64,000 bases of DNA from Amycolatopsis thailandensis (GTDB lineage Bacteria; Actinomycetota; Actinomycetes; Mycobacteriales; Pseudonocardiaceae): contig NZ_NMQT01000115.1 of assembly GCF_002234405.1 (NCBI RefSeq), forward strand, positions 1-64,000, written 5' to 3'. The notes under the pieces are model-generated. The model saw nothing but the letters and a program-made list of their open reading frames with translations. It was not told where the DNA came from and ran no database searches. This document shows positions 39,665 to 48,711 of this stretch, piece by piece. Made by a program: the position numbers and the translations under genes. The first letter of the stretch is position 1; each line of letters opens with the position of its first letter.

Positions 39665-40690
39665 ATGAACCAGACCGACCTGCCGGGCCTCGACCTGGCC
39701 AGGCTCAAGGCCCATCTGGACGAGCACCGGCCGGGCCTCGTCCAGGGCGACCTGAGCGGCGAGGTCGTGGAAGGGGGCCGGTCCAACCTCACCTACATCG
39801 TGGGCGACGGCCGGTCCCGCTGGGTGGTGCGCCGCCCGCCGCTGGGCCACGTCCTGCCGACGGCGCACGACATGGGCCGCGAGTTCCGGGTGATCTCCGG
39901 TCTGCACGGCACGGCCGTCCCGGTGCCGGAAACGGTGCTGCTGTGCGAGGACACCGACGTCATCGGCTCGCGGTTCTACGTGATGGAGTTCGTGGCGGGC
40001 ACGCCTTTCCGCTCGGACACCGAACTGGCCGCGCTGGGCCCCGCCCGGACGAAGGCGATCGCGGACGAGCTCGTCGACACCCTCGTCGAGCTGCACGCCG
40101 TCGACCCGGAGTCGGTGGGGCTCGGCGATTTCGGCCGTCCGGAGGGCTTCCTCGAACGCCAGCTGCGGCGCTGGAAGAAGCAGCTCGACGGAAACCGCAG
40201 CCGCGATCTCCCCGGCGTCGACGAACTGCACGACCGGCTCGCCTCGTCGGTGCCGGAATCGGGCAAGCCGTCGATCGTCCACGGCGACTACCGGCTGGAC
40301 AACGTGCTGGTGAACGCCGACGACCGGATCACCGCGGTGCTGGACTGGGAGATGTCCACCCTCGGCGATCCGCTGACCGACCTCGCGCTCCTGGTGGCCT
40401 ACGCCGAACGCGACAAGGTGTCCTTGCAGTTCGTGTCCAATGCCAGCTCGGCGCCGGGTTACCCGCGCAACGACGAGGTCGTCGCGCGGTACGCCGAGCG
40501 TTCGGGCCGCGACGTCTCCCGGCTCGACTGGTACGTGAGCTTCGCCTTCTTCAAACTCGCGGTGATCCTGGAAGGCATCCACCTCCGCTACAGCAAGGGG
40601 CAGACCGTCGGTGCCGGGTTCGACGGCATCGGGTCGGGCGTCGTCCCGTTGATCGCGCACGGAATCGAGACTCTCAAGGAAGAGGCATAA
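39665..40690 (+). CDS. ACAD10/11-like aminoglycoside-phosphotransferase-fold acyl kinase
   Basis: 341 aa. APH-fold kinase motifs: FVAGTPF hinge region, SIVHGDYRLDNVLVNADD (catalytic loop HGDxxxxN) and AVLDWEMSTLGDPLTDLALL (metal-binding Asp). This family is found with acyl-CoA dehydrogenases in ACAD10/ACAD11, where the kinase phosphorylates 4-hydroxyacyl-CoAs before the dehydrogenase eliminates phosphate and isomerises them. That fits the dehydrogenase gene starting 1 bp after its stop. Resistance to aminoglycosides is unlikely. ATG with ggagg upstream; a longer open frame starts before the operator and was rejected. Confidence 0.88.
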   Translation: MNQTDLPGLDLARLKAHLDEHRPGLVQGDLSGEVVEGGRSNLTYIVGDGRSRWVVRRPPLGHVLPTAHDMGREFRVISGLHGTAVPVPETVLLCEDTDVIGSRFYVMEFVAGTPFRSDTELAALGPARTKAIADELVDTLVELHAVDPESVGLGDFGRPEGFLERQLRRWKKQLDGNRSRDLPGVDELHDRLASSVPESGKPSIVHGDYRLDNVLVNADDRITAVLDWEMSTLGDPLTDLALLVAYAERDKVSLQFVSNASSAPGYPRNDEVVARYAERSGRDVSRLDWYVSFAFFKLAVILEGIHLRYSKGQTVGAGFDGIGSGVVPLIAHGIETLKEEA

Positions 40691-40691
40691 G

Positions 40692-41915
40692 ATGGATTTC
40701 GCCTTCGACGCGAAAACCGAGGAGCTGCGGGGAAAACTCCTCGAGTTCATGGATTCGCACATCTACCCGGCCGAGGCCGTCTTCGAGGCTCAGCTGGCCG
40801 AGCGCGAAAGCGAATGGTCGCAGCCGCCGGTCGTCGAGGAGCTGAAGGCCGAGGCCCGCAAACGCGGACTGTGGAACTTCTTCCTCCCCGGTGACCACGG
40901 CGCGGGGCTGACGAACCTGCAGTACGCGCCGCTGGCCGAGATCACCGGCCGCAGCATCCGGCTGGCCCCGACCGCGCTGAACTGCGCGGCGCCGGACACC
41001 GGGAACATGGAAGTCCTCACCATGTTCGGCACCGACCGGCAGAAGAAGCAGTGGCTCCAGCCGTTGCTGGACGGCGAGATCCGGTCCGCGTTCGCGATGA
41101 CCGAGCCCGACGTCGCCTCCTCCGACGCGCGTAACATCGCCACCAGCATCCGCCGGGACGGCGACGAGTACGTCGTCAACGGCCGCAAGTGGTACATCTC
41201 CGGCGCGATGAACCCGAACTGCAAGATCTTCATCGTGATGGGCAAGACCGATCCCGACGGCCCACCGCACAAGCAGCAGAGCATGATCCTGGTCCCCCGC
41301 GACACTCCCGGCATGACCGTGAAGCGCGGCATGCACGTGTTCGGCTACACCGACGGCGATCACGGCGGGCACGCCGAAGTGTTCTTCGAGGACGTCCGAG
41401 TGCCCGCGGAGAACCTCATCGCCGGTGAGGGTGACGGATTCGCCGTCGCGCAGGCCCGCCTCGGACCGGGCCGGATCCACCACTGCATGCGTGCCATCGG
41501 CATGGCCGAGCGCGCGCTGGAACTGATGTGCCGCCGGGCGCTCTCACGCGAGACCTTCGGCAAGCCGATCGCCGAACAGGGCGTGGTGCAGGACTGGATC
41601 GCCGAAGCGCGGGTCAAGATCGAGCAGCAGCGGCTGCTGGTGCTCAAGACCGCGTGGCTGATGGACACCGTCGGCAACCAGGGCGCGCACACCGAGATCC
41701 AGGCGATCAAGATCTCCACGCCGATCACCGTCGAATGGATCCTCGACAAGGCCGTGCAGCTGTTCGGCGCGGGCGGGGTCAGCCAGGACTTCCCGGTCGC
41801 CGAGATGTGGGCGCAGGTCCGGACGCTGCGGCTCGCCGACGGCCCGGACGAGGTGCACAAGCGCTCGCTGGCGCACCGTGAACTGAAGAAGTACCGCGGG
41901 GAGGCTTCGAAGTGA
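40692..41915 (+). CDS. Acyl-CoA dehydrogenase (ACAD10/11-type)
   Basis: 407 aa. FAMTEPDVASSDARNIATSI is the FAD-contacting signature, with later ARLGPGRIHHCMRAIGMAER and ALSRETFGKPIAEQGVVQDW. The C-terminus includes VEWILDKAVQLFGAGGVSQD. It oxidises acyl-CoAs at C2-C3 using FAD; together with the APH-like kinase it probably handles 4-hydroxyacyl-CoA substrates. Overlaps the next dehydrogenase by GTGA. Confidence 0.9.
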   Translation: MDFAFDAKTEELRGKLLEFMDSHIYPAEAVFEAQLAERESEWSQPPVVEELKAEARKRGLWNFFLPGDHGAGLTNLQYAPLAEITGRSIRLAPTALNCAAPDTGNMEVLTMFGTDRQKKQWLQPLLDGEIRSAFAMTEPDVASSDARNIATSIRRDGDEYVVNGRKWYISGAMNPNCKIFIVMGKTDPDGPPHKQQSMILVPRDTPGMTVKRGMHVFGYTDGDHGGHAEVFFEDVRVPAENLIAGEGDGFAVAQARLGPGRIHHCMRAIGMAERALELMCRRALSRETFGKPIAEQGVVQDWIAEARVKIEQQRLLVLKTAWLMDTVGNQGAHTEIQAIKISTPITVEWILDKAVQLFGAGGVSQDFPVAEMWAQVRTLRLADGPDEVHKRSLAHRELKKYRGEASK

Positions 41916-43093
41916 CCACTGTGGACGATCTGAAGCGGCGCGTGGCCGATCTGCTGGCCGCGTATCCGCCGGAAAGCACGCCGCGCCAGGACTTCCTCGA
42001 CGCACGGTTCGACGCCGGGCTGGCGTGGATCCACTTCCCCGAGGGGCTGGGCGGCCTGAGCGCGCTGCGTTCACTCCAGTCCGTCGTGGACAAGGAGCTC
42101 GCCGCGGCGGGCGCGCCGGACAACGACAAACGGCGGATCGGGATCGGCCTCGGGATGGCCGCGCCGACCATTCTCGCCTTCGGCACGCCCGAACAGCACC
42201 AGCGCTTCCTGCGTCCACTGTGGACTGAACGCGAGGTGTGGTGCCAGCTGTTCAGCGAGCCGGGCGCCGGATCCGACCTCGCCGCGCTGGGCACCCGCGC
42301 GGTCCGCGACGGCGACGACTGGGTGGTCACCGGGCAGAAGGTCTGGACGTCGGGCGCGCACAAGTCGCAGTGGGCCATCCTGGTCACCCGCACCGATCCC
42401 GACGTGCCGAAACACCGCGGCATGACGTACTTCCTGTGCGACATGACCGCGCCGGGCGTGGAGGTCCGGCCGCTGCGCCAGATCACCGGCGAGGCCGAGT
42501 TCAACGAGGTCTTCCTCAGCGAGGTCCGCATCCCCGACGCGCACCGCCTCGGCGCGGTCGGCGAGGGCTGGAAGGTCGCGCAGACCACGCTGATGAACGA
42601 GCGGGTCGCGATCGGCGGCACCGAGTTCCCACGGGACGGCGGCATGGTCGGCGTCGTCACGGACGTCTGGCGGGAGCGGCCGGAGCTGCGGACGTCCGAA
42701 CTGCACGACAGGCTGCTGAAACTGTGGGTGGAGAGCGAAAGCCTGCGCCTGGTGAGTTCGCGGCTGCGGCAGCAACTCGCCGCCGGCGCGCCGGGCCCGG
42801 AGGGTTCCGCGGTCAAGGTCGCGTTCTCCGAACTGAACCAGGCCGCGTCCGGGCTGGAGATCGAACTGCTCGGTGACGAAGGCCTGCGCTACGACGACTG
42901 GACGATGCGGCGTCCCGACGGCGTGAACTTCCTCGGCCGCGAAGCCGGCTACCGCTATCTGCGCGCGAAGGGGAACTCGATCGAGGGCGGCACCTCGGAG
43001 GTCCTGCGCAACATCATCGCCGAACGCGTGCTGGGACTGCCGTCCGAGCCGCGGATCGACAAGGACGTCGCCTGGAAGGACCTGCCCCGATGA
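41912..43093 (+). CDS. Acyl-CoA dehydrogenase, first of a putative heteromeric pair
   Basis: 393 aa. QLFSEPGAGSDLAALGTRAV, WTSGAHKSQWAILVTRTDPD and a C-terminal FLGREAGYRYLRAKGNSIEG followed by GTSEVLRNIIAERVLGLP identify the FadE family. The pairing with another ACAD immediately downstream resembles the alpha2-beta2 dehydrogenases used in actinobacterial sterol side-chain and ring degradation, where each active site uses both subunits. The substrate is probably a bulky or branched acyl-CoA; this is an inference. Overlaps genes on both sides. Confidence 0.88.
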   Translation: MTTVDDLKRRVADLLAAYPPESTPRQDFLDARFDAGLAWIHFPEGLGGLSALRSLQSVVDKELAAAGAPDNDKRRIGIGLGMAAPTILAFGTPEQHQRFLRPLWTEREVWCQLFSEPGAGSDLAALGTRAVRDGDDWVVTGQKVWTSGAHKSQWAILVTRTDPDVPKHRGMTYFLCDMTAPGVEVRPLRQITGEAEFNEVFLSEVRIPDAHRLGAVGEGWKVAQTTLMNERVAIGGTEFPRDGGMVGVVTDVWRERPELRTSELHDRLLKLWVESESLRLVSSRLRQQLAAGAPGPEGSAVKVAFSELNQAASGLEIELLGDEGLRYDDWTMRRPDGVNFLGREAGYRYLRAKGNSIEGGTSEVLRNIIAERVLGLPSEPRIDKDVAWKDLPR

Positions 43094-44205
43094 GCGACCT
43101 GTTGTACTCAGAGGTCGAAGAGGACCTTCGCGCCAGCGTCCGCGACCTGTTCCGCGACCGCGCGGAACCGGCGGCCCTGATCACCAGGACCGAGACGGCC
43201 GAACCGTACGACCTGTCGTTGTGGCGCACGCTCGCCGCCGACCTCGGCGCGGCCGGTCTCGCCGTCCCGGAGGCGCTGGGCGGGCACGGCGCCTCGGCGC
43301 GCGAAGTCGCCGTCGTGATGGAAGAACTCGGGCGCAGTGTCGCCCCCGTGCCCTATCTCGGCAGCGCCGTCCTGGCGACGTCGGCCTTGCTGGCGACCGA
43401 CACCTCGCAGGCGGAAGTGGCGGAGAAGCTCGGGAAACTGGCCGCGGGCGCGCTCATCGGCGCGCTGGCCGTACCGCTGTCGACGGCGCCCGGCGCCGAG
43501 TTCCCGTCGACGGTCACCGCGGCCGCGGACGGGACGCTCAGCGGCGGGATCCGCAGTGTCGCCGACGGCTCGGTGGCCGAGCTGATCGTCGTCCCGGCGG
43601 TAGGGCCCGACGGTCCCGGCCTCTACACGGTCGACGCGGCTTCGGCGGGCGTGACGGTCACCGAGGCGATTTCCCTGGACCTGACCCGGCGCATCGCCGA
43701 CGTCACCTTGGAGAACGTGGCCGCGAAACGCGTCGCCGACGCCACGACGGCGGCGTCCGCGCTGGACACGGCCCTCGTGACGGCGGCGGGACTGCTCGCC
43801 TCGGAACAGCTCGGGATCGCCGAATGGGCGCTGACCGAAACGGTGCGCTATCTCAAGGAGCGCTACCAGTTCGGCCGCCAGGTCGGGTCCTTCCAGTCGC
43901 TGAAACACCGGCTGGCGAACCTGTACACGGATCTGGTCAACGCCAGGGCGACCGCGCGCTACGCCGCCGACTGCCTGGCTTCCGGCGAGGACATCGCGAT
44001 CGCCGTCGCGGTGGCGCAGGCCCGGAACTCCCCCATCGCCGTCCACGCCGCCGAAGAGGCTGTCCAGCTGCACGGCGGGATCGGCATGACCTGGGAACAC
44101 CCCGCGCACCTGTACCTGAAGCGGGCGAAGAGCGACGAGATCGCCTTGGGAACTCCAGGACGGCATCGCGCGGCCCTCGCGCCGCTGATCGACCTGCCCG
44201 CCTGA
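43090..44205 (+). CDS. Acyl-CoA dehydrogenase, second of a putative heteromeric pair
   Basis: 371 aa. The N-terminal EVEEDLRASVRDLFRDRAEP and AGLAVPEALGGHGASAREVA are normal, but the FAD-contacting TEP motif in the middle is replaced by a degenerate stretch (ALIGALAVPLSTAPGAEFPS). The C-terminus is well kept (YQFGRQVGSFQSLKHRLANL, then VQLHGGIGMTWEHPAHLYLK). Loss of half of the FAD site is typical of the partner subunit in heteromeric ACADs. Last gene of the operon from 39665. Confidence 0.85.
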   Translation: MSDLLYSEVEEDLRASVRDLFRDRAEPAALITRTETAEPYDLSLWRTLAADLGAAGLAVPEALGGHGASAREVAVVMEELGRSVAPVPYLGSAVLATSALLATDTSQAEVAEKLGKLAAGALIGALAVPLSTAPGAEFPSTVTAAADGTLSGGIRSVADGSVAELIVVPAVGPDGPGLYTVDAASAGVTVTEAISLDLTRRIADVTLENVAAKRVADATTAASALDTALVTAAGLLASEQLGIAEWALTETVRYLKERYQFGRQVGSFQSLKHRLANLYTDLVNARATARYAADCLASGEDIAIAVAVAQARNSPIAVHAAEEAVQLHGGIGMTWEHPAHLYLKRAKSDEIALGTPGRHRAALAPLIDLPA

Positions 44206-44289
44206 TCTCCCCCGGCGGGGTCCGGCCCGGAAAGTGTCGGACCCCGCCGGTACAACCTGTTCGAACAAATGATCGAACAGGGAGTCATC

Positions 44290-44679
44290 ATGAAACTACT
44301 CGTGGCCACCTCGCAGACCCAGGGCGAGCGGGCGAACGACTTCAACCACTGCGTCGAGGGCGAGCTGCTCTGGATCGCGCCGTGCTGCGACGACGGCGAG
44401 AGCTCGCCCGATTCCCACTGCGGCTGCGGCCGGTCGTTCGGCGGCTTGAACTCGCATCGCGGGACGACGACAGCACTCGTCGCGGAACTGCCCGGTTTCA
44501 CCTGCTCCGACTACGCCGAGGCGTTGCGGTCGAGCCTGGCCGCCCAGGGCTGGCCTCCCTCGGCCGCCGACGAGGTGGCGGCGGGATTGCTCGCCTTCGC
44601 CTTCAACTGGGAGGTGGGAGCGGTGCTCGAACGCCGGTGCGACCTGTTCGTCGAACGCCTGGTGACAGCGCCGGGCTGA
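44290..44679 (+). CDS. Small conserved-looking hypothetical protein
   Basis: 129 aa. MKLLVATSQTQGERANDFNH opens a strand-helix pattern; the middle holds several cysteines and histidines (IAPCCDDGES, SHCGCGRSFGG) that could bind a metal; the C-terminal half is helical. I recognise no function. The ATG at 44290 has cagggag 7 nt upstream; an in-frame ATG at 44269 is less well placed. It lies 84 bp after the dehydrogenase operon and is convergent with tetR (9-bp gap). Confidence 0.6.
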   Translation: MKLLVATSQTQGERANDFNHCVEGELLWIAPCCDDGESSPDSHCGCGRSFGGLNSHRGTTTALVAELPGFTCSDYAEALRSSLAAQGWPPSAADEVAAGLLAFAFNWEVGAVLERRCDLFVERLVTAPG

Positions 44680-44688
44680 GCTGCGTCG

Positions 44689-45306
44689 CTACTCGGGGCG
44701 CAACGAGGCCAGCAGGAGATCGGCGAAGTGGTCACCGATCTGGCGGGCCGAGAGCGCGCCGCCGCGCCGGTACCAGGAACCGAGGTGGTGCACCGAGCCG
44801 AAGAAGAAGTCGACGATCACGTCGGCCGGTTTGTCCGCACGGAACTCGCCGGACGCCTGGCCTTCCTCGATCAGCGTGCGGAACCGCTCGTGGTACTTGC
44901 GGCGTTCCGCGCGGACGGCCTTCTGCTTCTCCACGCTGAGCTGGTGCATGGACTGCATGAAGATCGTGTTGTCGTCGAGGTTGTCGATCGTGCTGACGAC
45001 GACGTCGGAGGCGGCGGACCGCAGCCGCTCCCGCAGCGGCGCCTCACTCGAAGCCACCTTTTCCAATTGCTCGGTCTGCGCGCGCAGCACCCGGGCGTAG
45101 ATCTCGTAAAGGAGGTCGTCCTTGGAGCCGAAGTAGTGGTACATCGCGCCCTTGGTGACCCCGGCCGCCTCGACGATCTCCTGCACGGAGGTGCGGTCGA
45201 AGCCCTTCTTGGCGAAGAGCTTCGTGGCGTGCGACAGCAGACGGCGCGGGACGGCGGCCTGATCTTCGCCGCTCGCCTCGGCCTTCCTGGTGGTCGCTCG
45301 TGTCAT
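44689..45306 (-). CDS. TetR-family transcriptional repressor
   Basis: 205 aa. The N-terminal HTH (about 22-68) reads LLSHATKLFAKKGFDRTSVQ, EIVEAAGVTKGAMYHYFGSK and DDLLYEIY, a standard TetR domain. The C-terminal helical part has FFFGSVHHLGSWYRRGGALS, as in regulators that sense acyl-CoA thioesters. It probably represses the acyl-CoA dehydrogenase operon (palindrome at 39617) and itself (related palindrome at 45339, 32 bp upstream of its ATG). ATG at 45306 with agggg upstream. Confidence 0.9.
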   Translation of the reverse strand: MTRATTRKAEASGEDQAAVPRRLLSHATKLFAKKGFDRTSVQEIVEAAGVTKGAMYHYFGSKDDLLYEIYARVLRAQTEQLEKVASSEAPLRERLRSAASDVVVSTIDNLDDNTIFMQSMHQLSVEKQKAVRAERRKYHERFRTLIEEGQASGEFRADKPADVIVDFFFGSVHHLGSWYRRGGALSARQIGDHFADLLLASLRPE

Positions 45307-45335
45307 GGCCGGCCCCTTCTCGTGCGGACTCTCAG

Positions 45336-45353
45336 CATACCGGCCGGTTTGTC
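45336..45353. promoter_or_regulatory. TetR-type operator upstream of tetR
   Basis: cataccggccggtttgtc matches the left half and centre of the palindrome at 39615-39635 (cataccgaccggtcggta), with an accggccggt core that is itself palindromic. It lies 30-47 bp upstream of the tetR start, consistent with autoregulation. Confidence 0.6.
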
Positions 45354-45479
45354 GAGGGCCGGAGAACCGCCGGTGTCCGGGAGGAATCACCGATCACCGG
45401 CCGACCGGGACGACCTCGACGGCACGGTTCATACGGTTGGGTGACGGCCAGCCGGGCTCGGTCCTGGTGAACTGGGCGC

Positions 45480-48263
45480 ATGAGCACCAGGCACCCGGGC
45501 GCCGGGACGGGACTGCGGGCCGATGTCCGCACCGAGGAGGTCAGGGCCCTGAGGGACGACACCGGTCCCGGCGCGACCCCGCTGACGGTGCTCGCGGGCG
45601 AACCCGGCTGCGGCCGCGGCACCGTGCTGGACAGGCTCGCCGAGGAACTCACCCCGTCGGCCAAGGTGCTGGTGCTGCGGCTGGCCGAACTCGACCGGTC
45701 ACTCCCGTACGGCGCGATCTTCCGGCTTCTCGTCCTCCTCGGCGCGGACCGGGCCGAGGAGGAGCCCGCGCGCCGGTCCGTGCTGGCCATGCTGGCCAGG
45801 GCGGGCGAAACCACGCCGACCCCTGAGGCCGTCGCGAAGATCGCGACGGCCGTGTTCGCCCTCCTGCGCACGCAGACCCCGCTGGTGATCCTGGTCGACG
45901 ACGCGCAGTGGCTCGACGAACACACCGCCCGGCTGGTGAGCCCGCTCCTGCACCGGTGCTCGGCGGAAACGTCGATCAGCGTGGTGGCGACGCTGCGGAT
46001 CGGCGCGGGAGACGACCTGTCCGGAAGTCCCGCGCTGCTTGGCGCCTTCGCCCGGCTGCGGGCGGGCGGGCACGCGAAGTTGCGGCTCCTCCGGCCGCTT
46101 TCGCGAGCCCAGTCACGGTCCCTGCTGACGGGGCTGGTGTCCGCCCTGCCGAACGACGGCCTGGTGACCGAACTGCACGCCGCGGCCCGGGGCAACCCCG
46201 CCGCGCTGACCGCGCTCGTGCACGGCTACCGGTCCGCCGGCGCCTTGCGGATCGTCGACCGCACCGCCTACCGCGTCGACAGGGTCGATCAGCCCGTGGC
46301 CACCGAGGACCATCCGCTTCTACGGGCGGTGACCGGGGCGGGAGGCGGAGTGCGTGAGGTGGCCGAGACGATGGCGGTGCTCGGCCCGCTCGGCACCTCG
46401 GCCGCCGCGCTGGCCGCGGCAGCGCTCGGGTGGCGGGAGGCCGAACTCCGCGCGGTGCTGGACAGGCTCGTCGCCGAACGGGTCCTGGTGCGGGATCGCG
46501 ACGGCGGGCACCGGTTCCGGGTAGCGGCCGTCCGGGACGCCCTGCTGACCGGGATCGGGCCGTATGCCACGCGCAGTCTTGCCGCCCAGGCGGTTCACGC
46601 GGTGTGGTCGGGGTCCGCGTCCGTCTCCGACCCGGATCTGGTGCTCGACTGGATCACCCAGGCCGGGTCGCTCGTCGACACGCGGCGTGCCTCGGAGGAG
46701 CTGATCAAGAACGGCGAGCGCGTCCTGTTCACCGACGGGGCCAAGGCGGAACGCTGGCTCCACGCGACGTTGGCCTGGGTGACCGAACCGCCCGAGCGGA
46801 CGGCCGTGCTGATGCTGCTGAGCTCGGCGAAGGCCGTGCACTACCGGGCGGCCGAAGCCGGGGACTGCGCGCGGCAGGTGCTCTGCAAACATCTCGGACA
46901 CTTGGACCCGGCTCAAGCGCAGGAACTGTCGACCGTGTTCATCTCCGGGCTCGCCGCCCGCCGCGACCTCGGTGAGCTCGCCGAAATCGCCGCGGGCGCG
47001 TCGCCGGTGCTGCCGGACGACCCCGCCCTGATGGTGGTCAACCGGGCCTATGCCCTGCTGCTGAGCCATCGCTGGATCGAGACGCGCGACCTGCTCGAAC
47101 GGGAACGCGCGGTGTGGACCGGCAGCAACCACATCACCGCCGACTTCGGCACGATGTTCCTCGCGGCCTGCGGCGTCGTGCTCGGCGACACGTCCCAGCT
47201 GCACACCCTCGTGGCGCATCCGGAACTGTGGCGGGCGGCGCACCTGCCGCACTATGCGGTCGAACATCGCCGGTTCGAGGTGGAAATGCTGTTGCAGCTG
47301 GGAGAACTCCGGCAGGTGCGGCAGCGGATCACCGCGTCCGGGCTGGCCGTCGGCGAGCTGCCCGTGGCGAACCGGTTCGCGCTGAACTACCTGGGCGGGC
47401 ACTGGGCGGAGGCGATGGAACTGGCCCGCCGGACGATGCTGGGCGGCACCGATCCGGCGCGGCCACTGCATTTCCTGCTGACACAATGCGCGATCCGGAT
47501 CCTCGGCGCGCAGGGCTGGCTTTCCCGGGCCAGGGCGCTCGCCGCCGACAGCCGTCCGTCCGGGATGCGGCACTCGATCGACCACGCTGAGTTCACCGTG
47601 CTCAGCAAGCTCGGCGACACCGAAGGCGCCGACGCGTTGCTGTACTCGGCCGCGCGCAGCGCCGACGCGGGCGGCTACGTCCTGGGCACCGAGGACCTCT
47701 GGGCCGACCTGGCGCGCTCCGCGCTGGCACGGAACAAGCAGCGCGAAGGTGAGCACTGGGTCCGGCGCGCGGCGCGCACGGCCACCCAGCTCGACACCGC
47801 CCGCGCGCACCAGAACCACCATCTGGCCCGCGCGGCGGTCCATCGCGAGCCCGCCGCCGCCCGGCGCGCCGCGGCCATCGCCCGCGAACGCCGGGACGTC
47901 CCGTACGAGTCGGCCATGACGCTCCTGCACGCGGGTCTCGCTGGGCACCGGCCGGAACAGTCGTGGACCGAGGCGTACGAACTGTTCGGCGAGGTCGGCG
48001 CCTGGTTCTGGCGCGGCCGGGTACGGAAGCTGCTGCGAGACAACGGCTTCGCCGGCCCGGGCCGGACGGAGACGACAGCCGAGAACGAGCGGCTGCTGGC
48101 GATCCTGGTCGCCGAAGGCCTCACCAACCGGCAACTGGCTGTCGTCCTCGAAACCAGCGAGAAGAGTGTCGAAGGCAGGCTCAGCAGGCTGTTCTCCCGG
48201 ACCGGGTACACGTCACGGGTGGAACTCGCGGCAGGGATCCTGACCGGCGAATACCGCACCTGA
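45480..48263 (+). CDS. LAL-type (large ATP-binding LuxR) transcriptional regulator
   Basis: 927 aa, the usual LAL size. N-terminal NTPase region: TVLAGEPGCGRGTVLDRLAE occupies the Walker A position but has Arg-Gly instead of Lys-Thr, so ATP binding may be impaired; Walker B is LVILVDDAQWLD. A long helical TPR-like middle follows. The C-terminal LuxR HTH is ENERLLAILVAEGLTNRQLA with VLETSEKSVEGRLSRLFSRT. It probably activates the adjacent secondary-metabolism genes, most likely the PKS cluster to the right, together with the SARP-type regulator 448 bp downstream. ATG start; the 173-bp gap to tetR is divergent. Confidence 0.88.
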   Translation: MSTRHPGAGTGLRADVRTEEVRALRDDTGPGATPLTVLAGEPGCGRGTVLDRLAEELTPSAKVLVLRLAELDRSLPYGAIFRLLVLLGADRAEEEPARRSVLAMLARAGETTPTPEAVAKIATAVFALLRTQTPLVILVDDAQWLDEHTARLVSPLLHRCSAETSISVVATLRIGAGDDLSGSPALLGAFARLRAGGHAKLRLLRPLSRAQSRSLLTGLVSALPNDGLVTELHAAARGNPAALTALVHGYRSAGALRIVDRTAYRVDRVDQPVATEDHPLLRAVTGAGGGVREVAETMAVLGPLGTSAAALAAAALGWREAELRAVLDRLVAERVLVRDRDGGHRFRVAAVRDALLTGIGPYATRSLAAQAVHAVWSGSASVSDPDLVLDWITQAGSLVDTRRASEELIKNGERVLFTDGAKAERWLHATLAWVTEPPERTAVLMLLSSAKAVHYRAAEAGDCARQVLCKHLGHLDPAQAQELSTVFISGLAARRDLGELAEIAAGASPVLPDDPALMVVNRAYALLLSHRWIETRDLLERERAVWTGSNHITADFGTMFLAACGVVLGDTSQLHTLVAHPELWRAAHLPHYAVEHRRFEVEMLLQLGELRQVRQRITASGLAVGELPVANRFALNYLGGHWAEAMELARRTMLGGTDPARPLHFLLTQCAIRILGAQGWLSRARALAADSRPSGMRHSIDHAEFTVLSKLGDTEGADALLYSAARSADAGGYVLGTEDLWADLARSALARNKQREGEHWVRRAARTATQLDTARAHQNHHLARAAVHREPAAARRAAAIARERRDVPYESAMTLLHAGLAGHRPEQSWTEAYELFGEVGAWFWRGRVRKLLRDNGFAGPGRTETTAENERLLAILVAEGLTNRQLAVVLETSEKSVEGRLSRLFSRTGYTSRVELAAGILTGEYRT

Positions 48264-48273
48264 CCCCGCCCGT

Positions 48274-48335
48274 GTGTCGTCCATCCAGTCACGCACGTCG
48301 TCCATCCAGTCACGTGTGTCGTCCGCTCGGTCACG
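48274..48335. repeat. Three tandem repeats of about 20-21 bp
   Basis: Units gtgtcgtccatccagtcacg (48274-48293), cacgtcgtccatccagtcacg without its first base in exact match (48294-48314), and a diverged third copy (48315-48335), immediately 3' of the LAL gene. Too few and too short-spaced for a CRISPR; perhaps regulator-binding iterons or a repeat expansion. Confidence 0.5.
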
Positions 48336-48427
48336 CGAAGCTCCCGGCTCGGTCCGGGTGAAAAGCGCGTTCGGAGGACCACACGCCGGGGTGGGGCATG
48401 ATCGGTCGCCAGCCGCGGAGCCCAGCC

Positions 48428-48486
48428 GGTGTCCCCAATGCGGCATTGGAGACGTTGAACGACCCCAATGCCACATTGGGGACACC
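48428..48486. terminator. 22-bp intergenic hairpin between the two large regulator genes
   Basis: Arms 48428-48449 (ggtgtccccaatgcggcatt and onward) and 48465-48486 pair at 21 of 22 positions, 15-nt loop. It lies 3' of the LAL gene and 226 bp before the SARP-type gene. The rest of this 448-bp gap contains the tandem repeats and presumably the SARP gene's promoter; no gene was found in it. Confidence 0.6.
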
Positions 48487-48711
48487 GACAGCGAAGTGTC
48501 CCCATGTCTTGAAGCCATCACGGACGGCGCGTGGTCACCCCGCGCGTCTAGCAGTGGGAACGTCCACAGTCAACACATCGGGCGGTAACTGGCATCGTTC
48601 TCGCGTGCCACTGGCACCGAGCCAGTATCCGCGCCACAACGTTGTCGGGAGGCGGGGTGCGGGGCCACGGTGGAGATCGTCTTCGCAAGCCCTGGACAAG
48701 GTGGTGACCCC

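Noticed and set aside
39665..40690. Aminoglycoside resistance gene
   Set aside because: The APH fold is real, but the closest architecture is the ACAD10/11 kinase and it is embedded in an acyl-CoA dehydrogenase operon.
48274..48335. Possible CRISPR array
   Set aside because: Only three directly abutting copies without spacers and no cas genes nearby; treated as a short tandem repeat.
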